From Centropus unirufus (lineage: Eukaryota > Chordata > Aves > Cuculiformes > Centropidae): a stretch of DNA of 64,000 nucleotides. How positions within the stretch are numbered: the first letter of the stretch is position 1; every line of letters starts with the position of its first letter. Below the pieces are notes generated by a model. That model searched no databases and was not told the origin of the DNA. It saw only the letters and a list, made by a program, of their open reading frames with translations. This document shows, in pieces, positions 22,795 through 34,728 of this stretch. The position numbers and the translations under genes are program-made. The DNA lies in assembly GCA_013397695.1 (NCBI GenBank), contig VYZI01000846.1, positions 3,049 through 67,048 on the forward strand. Reading direction: 5' to 3'.

Positions 22795-23126
22795 AAAAGC
22801 TGGGGAGGGGCTCATTATCAGAGAGTGCAGGGATAGGATGAAGAGGAACGGCTTTCAACTGAAAGAGAGGAGATTGAGATGAGATCTTGGGCTGAAATGT
22901 TTTGCTGTGAGGGTGGGGAGGTCCTGGTCCAGGTTGCCCAGAGCCGTGGTGGCTGCCCCATCCCTGGAGGTGTTCAAGGCCAGGTTGGATGGGGCTTGGA
23001 GTCCCCTGATCCAGTGGGAGGTGACCCTGACGATGGTGGGGGGTTGGAACTGGATGGTCTTGGATGTCCCTTCCAATCAAAACCATTCTATGAGTCTATC
23101 ATTCTACAATTCTACGATTCCATGAT
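22795..23126 (+). mobile_element. CR1: CR1 fragment, group A
   Basis: It starts at aaaaagctggggaggggctc and is intact through gaggtgttcaaggccaggtt and cccctgatccagtgggaggt. The tail is long and degenerate, with five ATTCTATG-like units (tctatcattctacaattcta and so on). Confidence 0.95.
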
Positions 23127-24103
23127 CAGAACAGGGTGTTCCATGTACAGACCAATGTTAAAGAAACCACAAAATTCTTTGTGCAAGGCAACAACCCTTG
23201 GAAGAGAAAGGGATAATATTCTAATTATACAGAATAACATGGTGTTACCTGAAAAGAACATGAAGTCTCCATCCAGGAGGCACACGAGTCCCTATCAGAG
23301 TTTGCTTTGCTTTCACTAGGCTGCACTCCATAATTTTGCCATGAGAGATTATCTGCGGTTTATTTTAACTGGGATGTCAGAGCTATTTTTGACTTTGCAG
23401 TTTTAAAGATTCTTGCTGTTTGGCTCCAAGCAGGCTTTAAAACCCGGTACCGAGGGATCTTAAGCAAACAAATACCGGGGCCTTTTCTGCTCGTCGTGCT
23501 GCCTGCACTACGGACCCATTACATGTAATGTGCCAGTCAGGCATTTAGGATCTGCATTCCCTGCAACCACTTCTACTGCTGGCATGAAAGTCAAATGTAA
23601 GTTGAAGGCAGGATGGTAAGCTCTATGTTGCAACTATGTAAGAGACTCTGCACTCCCTTTTCTAAGTATTTATCATTCTGGTCCATTGTAATACCAAATA
23701 TGGATTTTTCTTCTTAAGCCCTGGGTCATTAATGCAGGTGTACCCTGTTAATTGGGTGGCAGAGTGATGCAACGGGGTCTTCTGTCACTTGGAAATATCG
23801 AACAGTTCAAGTCAGAGGGATTCTCTGATCTTTCTCTGTTCAATGACCGCCCAGAAAAGCTGGTACACAAACAGATTTACATTTGGCTGGAAGGTTTAAT
23901 CTCAGAATCATTTCATTGGCATGAGTCTAGCTTAGCATGTCAGTCCTTCTACAGCTGAACTAATAAAATCAGGCCTCAGTGTCAGGATTCTCCTGGAATA
24001 CTGTATACCACATGGCCATGACTAAAGTCAAGAGTCTCCTGGCTTAGCTCAGAGTACGTGTGAGAAGGATCCATCCTGTAAGCGATACTTAGGTCCTATG
24101 CTA
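23127..24103. other. Unique sequence, no gene seen
   Basis: No repeat is recognised. The part 23400-23530 retains several CpGs (aacccggtaccgagg, ctcgtcgtgctgcc). Confidence 0.5.
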
Positions 24104-24209
24104 CGAGCTCCCTGATCCAGTGGGAGGTGTCTCTGCCCATGGCAGGGAGGTAGAACTGGATGGGCTTTAAAGTCCCTTCCAACCCAAATCCCTCTGTGAT
24201 TCTATGATC
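24104..24209 (+). mobile_element. CR1: CR1 3' end, group A, about 105 bp
   Basis: It starts at cgagctccctgatccagtgg and ends with ctctgtgattctatgatc. It belongs to the recurrent short truncation class. Confidence 0.93.
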
Positions 24210-24240
24210 TCCCTACAATTTTTATCTCGGGTAGGAAAAG

Positions 24241-24400
24241 AAAACGTTAAGCTGACTGATTTCTCCATGTTTTTCCATCATCACTCGGAGGTGATGACGT
24301 GCGAGATGCCGCCTCCCCAAGAGGGGCGACATCTGTTCAGTGAGCTGAAGCAGTGAGGAGACACAGCTGGCCTCATCTCCACGGCCGCCTGACAATGCAG
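24241..24400. promoter_or_regulatory. CpG-retaining block with stem-loop and CRE-like site
   Basis: A 7-bp perfect inverted repeat (tcatcac at 24278-24284 and gtgatga at 24291-24297, loop tcggag) overlaps a CREB-like half site (tgacgtg). It is followed by CpG-dense DNA (gagatgccgcctcccc, gaggggcgacatc, cacggccgcctgac). The CpG retention contrasts with its flanks and suggests selection or recent hypomethylation. Function is inferred. Confidence 0.25.
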
Positions 24401-24867
24401 TTAAAGTGCCATAGTAAGTATATTAACAAACCACATCTGTTTGCAAAGGATAATGTGGCAAGGCTCCGTCGCCCAGGAAATGCAGAACACAGCTGTATGG
24501 TATTTCTCAAAGAATTACAGATGAGGTATTTAGTATGATTTAAAAACAGAAGCGTCGTTTAACAAAGAAAACACAATTCCATTATTCTCCAGCTGTGCTC
24601 GGGATTTTCCCCTCCTGCCTTTGAGCTCCAGGGGCTTTACTTGCAAGGAGAATACTTGGCTGACTTTGCTGCCCTTGCCACGTTAACTTTGCTCTAGTCC
24701 TGCTTAGCTTGAGGCTTTCACTGCTCTTTTTATAGCCTCAATTTATTCACATGTTCTCAAACACCCTTTTCTTTAGGCCTTTTCTCTATGCACATTGCTT
24801 GTGTTGTTGCAGATAAGTGTGCGAGCAAATTGCCAATAAATCCAGAATTACAGATTGTTTCTAATTT

Positions 24868-24883
24868 CTTTTTTTTTTTTTTT
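24868..24883. repeat. Poly-T run
   Basis: An uninterrupted homopolymer of about 15 T follows a C. It could be read as a poly-A tail on the minus strand, but no element body adjoins it. Confidence 0.7.
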
Positions 24884-26278
24884 AAATTTCTGCACCACAA
24901 AGAGCAGCTGGATGTGAATTTTTGCTTCTGAAGTTTTCCTAGCATGGAACATGTCTCAGAATCCATCCTAGTATAGAATAAAATTGTTTGTTTTGCCTCG
25001 GGTGGAAATCAAAAGCTGTGTTTGTTAAATCTCAGAGATATTTACACAAACTATCTTCAAAGCTCTGGATACGCAGAGCAATTAGAAAACTCTCTCTGTG
25101 TTATATGATCACTGCTCCACTATAATATTAAATAGTAAAAAAAAAATAATCTCATTTATGTTTGCTAAATAAACCCAGAAAGACTTCACCGAGCAGCTCT
25201 TTCATCTTCATTATAGAAAACTTCCGTGGAGCAAAGCACAATGAGTTTCACCCAGTGCCTCGTTAGTACAGAATTTACAAATACAAAAGGGTTTGATGAG
25301 AAGGAGTAGATAAAACGCATGCAATGTTAAAGTTGCTGCGTTCCTCCTGTTTCGGAATGAGTTCTGGGAGTCTGCTGACAATCCAGCTTGATAAGGGGAT
25401 TGGATTTTCCCAGTGGTTTTAATAATCCTAATTCAATAATTTTAACAATGCAAAATGAGTTTCTGATGATCTCTTTAACTACTCAATGATCTGCTGTGTT
25501 CAGTCTTGCTCGAGACCCAATTCGTTTCGTTTTAATTCAATAACCGACACGAACAGCTGTACAACATAGAATGATAAATGGCTCCTAGAGCAGGGAATTG
25601 ACTTCTGATAGATTACCTCGTGCATGGCTCGAGTCTTTTCCTCGCTGTGGCAGAAGCTGTGTTGGTGGGAAGGCCATGGAATATATGCAACACACACCAG
25701 GGCGCATTCCATGAGCGGCAGTAACAGAAACCAGCAGTGAACTTCCTGGGGACAATGTGGATTTGCTATGGCAACACCAAAAAAGCAAGGACATCCCTTC
25801 CCTCTTTTCTTTCAATTGCTAAAAAAACCTTAACTTCGAGGCTTTGTGATCTCTGTGGAATATTTAACTCTTTCTTTGAGCTCATCAGCCACACTTGGTG
25901 GTTAGTGGAGGAGTTTAGGGAGGACTGATTGAAAATTGGGCTTATCTTTCAAGGCCTTTTTTCCCCCACAACTTTGTGGTTTCTTAATGTTTTTTATAGG
26001 GGCAAAAAGATCAGAGGCATTCTTGTGACAATGGACACTAGGATGAAGTTGCTTTCTAAAGCTTCCCATTTTCTCATGCTAATTTAGCCAGGTTTTCTTA
26101 AAAAAGAGCAGTTTTATTTTTTAGTTTATTTTTTTAGATTCTTTTTTTGCTCACATAAAAAGAACAACACTTTTTGTCTAAATGGAAATGGCCACTAATC
26201 ATCATTTGTGTCAGGTCATCATTCTTCTGTTGAGACATACATGAAGCAAGAAAAATAAGAATTTAAATAATCAAAGAC

Positions 26279-26667
26279 TCATAGAATCATGGAATGATTT
26301 GGGTTGGAAGGGACATCAAAGCCCATCTGGTTCCAACCGTTGCCATGGGCAGGGACACCTCCCTCTGGATCAGGGGCTCCAAGCCCCATCCAACCTGGCC
26401 TTGAACACCTCCAGGGGTGGGGCAGCCACCACTGCTCTGGGCAGCCTGGGCCAGGGCCTCCTCACCTTCATTGTAAAAATTTCTTTCTAAAATATCATCT
26501 GAATCTCCCCTCTTTCAGCTCAAAACCATCCCCCCTCATCCTATCCCCGCACTCCCTGATCCAGAGCCCCTCCCAAACTTTACTGGAGCCCCTTCCAGCA
26601 CTGGAAGCTGCTCAAGGTCTCCTTGGAGCCTTCTCTTCTCCAGGCTGAACAACCCCAGCTCTCAACC
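26279..26667 (-). mobile_element. CR1: CR1 fragment, group A
   Basis: The reverse complement is well preserved, from tcatagaatcatggaatgat through gttggaagggacatcaaagc, ccttgaacacctccaggggt and ccctgatccagagcccctcc to caggctgaacaaccccagct. Confidence 0.95.
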
Positions 26668-27639
26668 GATCAGTGCAATGGACTGGTTAGTTGGGAATTT
26701 CAGGTGAGGACCCACAGATAATCTGTGTTTCTCATGTGTCCAATACTTTGGCTATTTACATGCATATACCTCACAATTCCATGTTTCACACCATATTGCC
26801 AGAAAACACAATTATGCCACTTCCCAAACTAGGAACAATAATTGAAGACAAATCTGGTTTAGTGCTTGTTTTCCTTATAACTTGTTGGAACATATGGCAC
26901 ATGAATCACAATCACTTACCTATTGCTCTTGGAAGTAAGTAATTTTTGTACACAGTTTGCAGTCACCACTACAAATATTTACCTGAAAACATGAAACCAA
27001 AATAGTACACAAAAACAATTTAACTAAAACTGTGGGATGTGCCGTTATTGAGTGGTGGAATTATGAAAACAACAGATTTTTCCCATTTGTTTAACTTTGT
27101 GTATATCAGATTGATTGAAAACTTTTAAATTATTGAATAAAAATACCTCTTAAAAATAATTCCAAATTAGACATTTCATCATCTGCTTTCTCTGAGTCTA
27201 GACCAGTGCTTTCTACTGATTGAGAGCACGTTTAAATATTTTTATCACATGAATGGAAAGACAATTTCAAAACAAAAACAGTAGAAAAATCAGAAAAATC
27301 AAGGCATTTCATTTGGTTTGTCAAAACAAACTCTTCCTCTCACGGTTCAGACCTGCTTTCAGACTTCATCTGGCAGGAGAAATTTGAAAAAGTGTTACGA
27401 ATGTTACAAAATAGCTTTGCTCTCTACATGTACCGCTGAAAAATGCTTCATTAAAAATGATTCCAGCATTAGTTATAATTTCCTGATGAGATTATTTTTC
27501 ATGAACAGTTTTGCTGACAAGCGTGTCCCTCTCTCAGATGCAAACCCAAGAGCTTCCCAGCGTGGTATTTGTCCTGCGAGTGCTCGATGTGAGCTCCTCA
27601 CAGTGCACTTACCTTTGCATGATCCCTGAATTCCTCAGC
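26668..27639. other. Unique AT-rich sequence
   Basis: No gene or repeat is recognised. The stretch 26950-27300 is strongly AT-rich. Confidence 0.55.
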
Positions 27640-27890
27640 CATAGAATCACAACATGGCTTGGGTTGGAAGAGACCTCAGAGTCCATCCAGTTCCAAGGGC
27701 AGGAACACCTCCCACTGGATCAGGAGCTCCAAGCCCCATCCAACCTGGCCTTGAACACCTCCAGGGATGGGGCAGCCACCACTGCTCTGGGCAACCTGGG
27801 CCAGGGCCACCCCACCCTCACAGCCAAACATTTCTCCCCAAGATCCCATTTTAATCTCCCCTCTTGCAGCTGAAAACAATTACCCCTCAC
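27640..27890 (-). mobile_element. CR1: CR1 fragment, group A
   Basis: The reverse complement starts at ccatagaatcacaacatggc. The usual cccctgccatgggcagg is shortened to aagggcagg, and the rest is intact to ctcttgcagctgaaaacaat. Confidence 0.94.
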
Positions 27891-28420
27891 TTACAGAAAT
27901 ATAGAAACATTATGAAGCAATTGAGGAGGCCAATTACATAGCACCTACCTTGATTTAAAGATCATGAGCATAGGAAGTAACCAGTCCTGAAGCTGTGCAG
28001 CCACACATCTCACATACAGAGTGATTACACCCAGTCTTTATATTTATAGGAACTATATATATAGGAAGTTTGAGGGGACATTTATCCTGTCCCGCAGGGA
28101 CTTGCCCATTGCTCTCTGCAGCTGGAGGCTGAAGAAGTGCTAGCCAAGGTGACCATCTGGGGAACTGCTAGCTTTGAGACTGCAAAATCAGGTGAGAATA
28201 ATTGCATTGTGAGTGATTTCCAGTGTGAATCCACGTGGTTCTATGGGCAGAAAACCCTGTGCTTGTTTCCATTGTAGTCCTTAAAAACTTATTTGATTTT
28301 CCTCAATCTACAGCTGGATGGGTTGTTTCCTGTGATACCTGTCATCTTAAAGCACTCTTGTCCTCTATGCTGTTAAACTCACTTTCATGACTCGACTAGG
28401 GCTGTAATCAAATATATGCA
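27891..28420. other. Unique sequence
   Basis: No gene or repeat is recognised. An AT dinucleotide patch (actatatatatagg) lies near 28052-28066. Confidence 0.5.
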
Positions 28421-28833
28421 GGAGAGAGCTGGGGTTGTTGAGCCTGGAGATGAGAAAGCCCTGGGGAGACCTCAGAGCAACTTCACAGTACCTGAAGGGT
28501 GCATACAGGAAAGCTGGGGAGGGATTCTTTTATTTTTTATTTTTTTTTACAAGGGCATGGATTATGGTAGGATGAGGGGAAAAGGCTTTAAATTGGAAGG
28601 GGGAAGATTTAAACTAGACATCACGAAGAAATTCTTCACTCTGAGGGTGGGGAAGCCCCAGCCCAGGCTGCCCAGAGAAATGGTTGCCCCATCCCTGGAG
28701 GTGTTCAAGGCCAGGTTGGATGGGGCTTGGAGCCCCCTGATGCAGTGGGAGGTGTCCCTGCCAATGGCAATTGGGGTGGAAATGGATGTTTTTTAGGGTC
28801 TCTTCCATCAAAAACCATTCTGTGATTCAATGG
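28421..28833 (+). mobile_element. CR1: CR1 fragment, group A, with T-rich insertion
   Basis: It begins at gagagctggggttgttgagc. Around 28526-28552 the element is interrupted by a T-rich tract where gctcttgatcagggagtgca is normally found. It then continues through ggtgttcaaggccaggttgg to aaccattctgtgattcaatg. Confidence 0.93.
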
Positions 28834-29843
28834 TGTAAGAAAGTGAAGTTGGGGAGCTACGATCAACTCTCTACCAGCTCTCAGGCTCTGTGAGGAGAGT
28901 CTTTTCCTAAAGAAACTCCTCCTTTGTATTTTTTCTTTCATGTCAAAAGAATAGTCTTAAATCCCCTTTGCTTTCATGCTCTTGGGCAGATTGTTCATGA
29001 GGTTTGGGTCTCTCCATGATGGCTAAAGACATGGATTTCAATAACACTCAAAGAAGTTGCAGGGAATACTGTCTGTTCCTTTTTTTTTTTCACTTGAAAC
29101 TTTCCCTAACTGAGAAAGCAAATAGAAAGCATAAAGGCTTTTTTTCCCTGGAGTGGCCTGCAATCATTGTTACAAGCCATGGCTTTGTGCGAGCCCTGCT
29201 AAAGAGGAAGGGGTAGGTACCGTGTGCTGGAGTGGGGTTTAATCATTCCCCGTGCAACAGACTTGTAGATTCGTTTGTTTGGAAAGGGAATTTTCACAGA
29301 AAATCCACAACCTGCTTTGCGCTTCTGGGATGGCTAAATATAAACATGGTAGCATAGGCTTCACTTAATTTTCTTCGCGTGCCTCTGCTTAAAGTGTGCT
29401 CATTACAGAAGCTGATTACAGAAATAAAGGTCAGCACGACCCTCTGGCTTGGAAGAGCAAAGTCATCAGAAAAAGTAAAGCGCATTCCTCTGGTTGGGGC
29501 AGGGGTGAATTGGTACATATTTCTCAAAGGAATCTGGCCTCTCTTTCTGCATATTCAAATTGTTCTGAAGCCAGAACAGCACAGCGCCGCTGCCCTCAGC
29601 TCTGTTCCCACCCCCATTGCTCTGCCAGGGAGTTGCAGGTGCCCCAGGCTGGAGAGCAAAAATCCCATATAGGCTGCAAATTTGTGTAATCTTTTGCTGC
29701 TACCACACCTGGGGTGGCAAACCTCTCGCAGTACTGTAGTGTGCCCTGACCTCAAAAACACCAGGACTCCTGAGTTTGCTGTGTGTCCTGGGAAGCTCTC
29801 AGGAGAGCACCCATGGTGCTTCACTTTGTTTGCCCATAGCCTT
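28834..29843. other. Unique sequence, no gene seen
   Basis: No repeat is recognised. A T run lies at 29079-29090. The region 29220-29560 retains CpGs but shows no coding signal. Confidence 0.5.
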
Positions 29844-30160
29844 GGAATCATAGAGTTATTAAGGTTGGAAAAGACCTCTAAGCTCATCCAGTCCAACCAT
29901 CAGACCAATGCCACCATGCCAGCTTAACCATGTCCCACAGTTCGACCTCCACATGTTTTTTTGAAGCCCTCTGGGGATTCTCTAACTGCTCTGGGCAGCC
30001 TCTTCCAATGCTTCACCACTCTTCCAATAAAGAAAATTTTTCCTCCTATCCAATCCAAAACTCCCCTTGAGGTCACTTCCTCTCATCCCATCACTTGTTA
30101 CTTCAGGGAGGTGACCAACACCCACCTTACCACAACCTCCTTTCAGGGCGTTGTAGAGAG
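29844..30160 (-). mobile_element. CR1: CR1 fragment, group D
   Basis: The reverse complement starts at ggaatcatagagttattaag, then aggttggaaaagacctctaa, ccaatgccaccatgccagct, ctgctctgggcagcctcttc and cctcctttcagggcgttgta. Its wording is that of group D, not A. Confidence 0.92.
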
Positions 30161-31437
30161 AGGTGTGGCATTCTTGCATTGCTCCTTCGGGAGAAGTAGA
30201 AGAGCGCAATGCGAGGGGTGCGCAGCCCACCTGGAGTCCTCTCTGCTCCACCACCACCACTGGCTGCCCCTGAAGGCTTCAGAGAAGCAAAAAGGCTTTT
30301 CCAAGCCTTGCATCCTCTGCTGTCAGGTGAAGGTGAGAGCCTGTGGAGCTCATGCACCTAAGGAACAAGTCATTATCCTCAACTCCCCCTTTACCAACCC
30401 AACCCTGCTTTATTCCAACTCTACAATCTGCTTCTTCAACTTCTTTTCTTAGTTGGGACAAATCTTGGACCTTTTCCATTTTCCTTTCCTACAGCTCTGC
30501 AGAAATGCTGGGGGCCACCGGGATCAAGTCCAAGGCTTGTTAATTCCAACTCAGAAACTGCCAAAGGGCTTTAGATCAGAAACCCCGTTTCCAAGGATTA
30601 TCTCATTTGGTAACCAGACCGCCTAGATGAAATCACCCTAGATACAGCCGCTCTGCTCTAACATTTGACCAGCTCCGGCCTCCTTCTCATACTAAAGATT
30701 AGGTCAGAATTTGCATCAAAATCCCCTTTTAAGGTCAGCAAATACACAGAACAATTCATACAACAGGGCCAGAACCCATGGAGGATTTATGAGCACCAAG
30801 TGTCTTTGTATAGTGGCCAACCCTCCTACGTTATCCCCAAACCAATCCACATTGTAACCTTTTAGAGTGTTTAATTTGGGCCACGTCAGTGTCGTGTTGA
30901 TCATCTGTGATGGGTTCATTGGGCTTGTTTTAATTTGACAATGCTTAATGAAAGAGAGTGCAAAAAAGCCTTCAGTTGCTGGGTTTCACCGGGATAAGGC
31001 TACCTATCATGTAATTTTTTTTGCTGTTCTCTATTTTCTCTTCTTCCCATTTTCTTCCTCTTCTATTACCTCTATAAAGTGTTATTAGAATTGGCTTCTT
31101 TTTGCTCTGCCAGAAATGTGGAGACAAAAATGACCTTACCCTTTCTGTGGAAGGAAGAGGAACATAAGATTAATGCTGCTTTCCAGTGCTCAGTTTATGA
31201 AACAACATCAGAGACTCCCTGTATCAAAGATTATAAAAAAATACGTGTAATACTGAAAAGTGTTGTAAAATACCTTGTAGAGCATAATGAAAGGCTCAAA
31301 ATCTCTTATTTCATTTTGTTTTGAGAAATATTCTGTTTTTTTTCTGCTCTGATAACTTAATGAGTGTTGGAGCAGCCTTTGAACCAAAGATTTATCCCAG
31401 TGTGAGACCAGCAAAAGAAGCACACCTGAATACAGGC
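30161..31437. other. Unique sequence with pyrimidine tract
   Basis: No gene or known repeat is seen. A pyrimidine-rich tract (ttctcttcttcccattttct) lies at 31024-31070. GC-richer DNA at 30161-30350 directly follows the CR1 and could be worn extension of it. Confidence 0.5.
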
Positions 31438-31810
31438 TCACAGAATGGTTTGGGTCAGAAGGGACCTTAAAGCCCATCCACTTCCAACCCCCTGTAGCGA
31501 CACCTCCCGCTGGATCAGGGTGGTCAAAGCCCCAACCACAGGAAAATGTTTCTCCCTAAGATCTCATCTCAATCGCGCCTCTTTCAGCTCAAAACCTTTT
31601 CCCCTTGTCCTCTCCCTGCACTCCCTTATCCGGAACCCCAACCCAGCTTTTCTGGAGCACCTTTCGGTCCTGCTGGAAGCTGTTCTAAGGTGTCCCCAGA
31701 TCTTTCTCTTCTCCAGGCCCCAACTCTCTCAACCTGTCCTTGTATGGGAGGTCCTCCAGACCTTGGATCACCTTGGTGGCCTCCTCTGGATTCACTCCAA
31801 CAGGTGCATG
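31438..31810 (-). mobile_element. CR1: CR1 fragment, group A, with internal deletion
   Basis: The reverse complement reads tcacagaatggtttgggtca, ccttaaagcccatccacttc and cgctggatcagggtggtcaa. It then skips the gaacacctccagggatgggg to ccagggcctccccaccctca segment and resumes at ggaaaatgtttctccctaag. It ends near ggattcactccaacagg. Confidence 0.92.
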
Positions 31811-33188
31811 ATGAGTGTAGCTGGTCTGGAAGTGGAAGCTTCATTGCCCAGTGAGTGATGAACTCCACAATTTTCTGGTGTGAGAAGTAGCATTATCACG
31901 TGTGTGGTTTGCAGACTGACCCTCGATGATTTCACCATTGTGTTTCTGCTGTACCGAGGGGTAAATATGACAGTTATAATTAAAATTAATTATATTAATT
32001 AAATATATTAATTAATTACACCATTAAAATATAATGGTGTAACTCAGGGTACATCCAATCACCTGGAAATTCCCAGCTAAATCAGGTGGGCACTGTGAAG
32101 ACCAGAGCTGGTTAGAGAAGCCTTCAACACATGCAAGAGTGAGCTGCAGTATTTTTTTTATTCCATGCTAAAGACTCCTAGCAAGCCTTTTGTGGGAAGA
32201 GTCTTGAACATCTAGATGTCTCCGCATTTGTTTTGACATCCACACCACAATTATTTTGGCACTTGATGCAGGTGGGAGACTCTGAAGCCTATTTCAGAGT
32301 CAGGAAGGGGCCTATTGGGATGTGGAAGACTTATGCTACTGCCTTTCCATGGTAGCAGGGGCTCAGGAGAAGGAAAAGTGGTGTTTCATTTTATTTATCT
32401 TGAGCACTTTGGGTACGCTGCCTGCTCCCAGATCAGTTTAGAGGAGCTGCTTCATGTCAGACTTTTGCAGTTGCCCTCCAGAGGAAGAGAGAGGGGAAAA
32501 AACCCATCTCCCAGCAGGCAGGCATCCTTCCGCGTCAATTTGCATGTGGAAACATAAGGTTTTGGGCTTTGGTAGGAGTCGGAGAGAGATTCATTCCCTG
32601 TAAGGTCTGGGCATCCACTGGAGGTGCCTCTCTGCCCTCTGCCAAACCCCTCTGACCCTACAGATCCTTTCACAGAGCCAAGTCAGCTGCATTGACCCAC
32701 GTGGCACATCCTTTCTTCCCACTGGCAGACAAAAATCCATACGCAGCCGTCATTCCTGCTTATAGCACTTGTGGGGAACTGGCAGCTGTGAGGATGATTT
32801 TCCACCTGCCTTGTTGATCTCATGCAGAACAAACAGAGTATAATCAGGGCCCAGAATTCGATAAAAAAACCCATACTGACGCTCCGTGAGATCCCCTGAC
32901 TCGGCATTCCGCAGCCACGACCTTTGGAAAGTTAATTTAGGAGTGTGTTACATGGGAAGGTCGGCTTGAAGATTAAACAAAAACAACTTGTGCGTGAAGG
33001 ACTTGGCAGTGGGAGAAGAGGCCCAGAAGAGTTTGAAATTGGATGCATATACAAATGCTGTGGACAATGTGACAGGGACGACTGGAGAACAGAGTTTCAC
33101 CTCTGTGATCCTGGGCACCTCTCAGTACTGAAAGGGGTTACATTTTATAAAACCCACACATTTATCTAAAATAAATAAGTTTAATTTA
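31811..33188. other. Unique sequence with AT-rich palindromic patch
   Basis: No gene is seen. The AT-rich inverted repeats at 31976-32042 are listed separately. The rest is unremarkable. Confidence 0.5.
31976..32042. repeat. AT-rich inverted repeats
   Basis: Runs of ttaattaa-type palindromes lead into a perfect 10-bp inverted repeat (ttacaccatt at 32016-32025, aatggtgtaa at 32033-32042, 7-bp loop). Confidence 0.8.
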
Positions 33189-33333
33189 NNNNNNNNNNNN
33201 NNNNNNNNNNNNNNNNNNNNNNNNNNNNNNNNNNNNNNNNNNNNNNNNNNNNNNNNNNNNNNNNNNNNNNNNNNNNNNNNNNNNNNNNNNNNNNNNNNNN
33301 NNNNNNNNNNNNNNNNNNNNNNNNNNNNNNNNN
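33189..33333. other. Assembly gap (145 N)
   Basis: One run of 145 unknown bases. The right flank begins inside a 115-bp tandem repeat, so the gap probably hides or collapses more repeat units. Confidence 0.98.
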
Positions 33334-33501
33334 TATGCTTCTACATTAATTAATGAAACAAATTTTCTCTAGATCCTAAGACTGAGACACTCCCCTTTAT
33401 TTAAAAATGTTAATATTTTTTAATTTTTTTTAGTTCAGATTTATATTCTATTCTTCTACATTAATTAATGAAACTAATTTTCTTTAGATCGTAAGCCTGA
33501 G
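33334..33501. repeat. Tandem repeat, period about 115 bp
   Basis: A block of about 46 bp starting ctacattaattaatgaaac occurs at 33341 and again at 33456 with few changes, giving a period of 115. The second unit is partial and ends near 33500. The sequence just left of the gap (atttatctaaaataaataag) loosely resembles the middle of the unit. Confidence 0.75.
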
Positions 33502-34728
33502 TCTGTAGCCTTCAAGAGCATTGGAGGTACTTGCTTACTGGCCATAGCGAGGGTGTAAAATAATGTTGAAAAGGCTTTTTTTCCCCTTAATGAAAGAGTT
33601 CCGTTTTCTTGAAAAATAGCCTGACTTACAACAAGAATTGTAGTCTGAAGAAATGTAACCCCAAAATAAGTTAAATTATGCAAGTGAGAAACATGTCTAT
33701 TGCAGACCAGTAATAGAATAGTAACGAAGGTGAATATATTCTGGGCTGATAGGAAAACACACAAACCTCGTTGTCTCAGCATAAATGGTATAAATATATT
33801 TATTTATAAACATATTTGCAGGACTGGATGCGTGTATATTTGTGCCCTGAAGTGATGGAAACCATACTGCACAAAAGCGATTTCTGAGGGAACTGGTGAT
33901 TTTGCACATAATACATCAGTACCGATCTTTTTTTTTTGGGGGTGGCTGTGCATCTTCTCTAGCAGCAGATTTCACACTTTCCATGAGCAAACAGAGTTTT
34001 TCATCGCAGAAAACATTCCATTTTCACCATTTCCTTGAAAGAACGCTTTCCTTTCGGCTCCCAGAGAGTGTAACTCTCTGTTTTGATGCTCCCTTTTGCA
34101 TTTTCATCAAAAATTGAAATCCGCTTTCATCAACGGGTTGAGATTTGTCTCCCAGGCTTTCACTGCTCGTGTGCGAGCTCAATGAAAAGGGGTTTGCGGC
34201 TTGTGAGGGAAAACAAACTGCCAGCTCTTTTTAACAGGAATGAAAGCGTCTGAGCTGCTACTTCCACTCTTTCCTTTGGCTTGAAGAGAAAACGTAAAAG
34301 CTCTTTGTACTGCACGTTGTTAAAAAATCCGGGCTGTTTCATGTTTCATGAAATACCAGATTATTTAGACTAAAGAGGGAAAAAACATGCATTTAAAGAG
34401 TGAAAGAGTTATCTTTGCACATAGTCTTGTAGAAGTGTTACAGTCTCTGGTGTGCTTTTCTCTTTGCTATTCTGCTCTAAGGAAAGTCAAGTTTCATTCA
34501 GGTAAAGAGACGCCTGATGGGATGTACCTAATGAGAACATGGAAGGCGGTAATTCCAAGAAATCATGGAGTAATGGCCACTGTTATAACTTGAGTGAAGG
34601 GTGATCTTCAGCCTGTAAAGAAACGCAGCAGATGTGTATGAAAAAATTTGTTTTAGGAAACTTATTTCTGAATTATTCCAGTTCAAAACGTGAGGGATAC
34701 TGCTGGAATTGGCATCCTCTCCAGGGTA
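33502..34728. other. Unique sequence, no gene seen
   Basis: No known repeat is seen. The block 33960-34360 is listed as a possible regulatory element. Confidence 0.5.
33960..34360. promoter_or_regulatory. Possible conserved non-coding element
   Basis: This repeat-free block carries dispersed CpGs and three tttcatca-type cores (ttttcatcgcag, ttttcatcaaaaa, gctttcatcaacggg). There is no coding signal. Status is inferred from texture. Confidence 0.17.

Larger units (their letters stand above)
24210..26278. other. 2 kb repeat-free stretch, no gene seen
   Basis: No CR1 is present. The segment holds a CpG-rich block at 24241-24400 (listed), a T run at 24868-24883, and low-complexity T-rich DNA at 26095-26160. 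Open frames are at most 76 codons. Confidence 0.55.

Noticed and set aside
24868..24883. Poly-T considered as the poly-A tail of a processed pseudogene on the minus strand.
   Set aside because: The sequence to its right shows no gene-like body and no target duplication.
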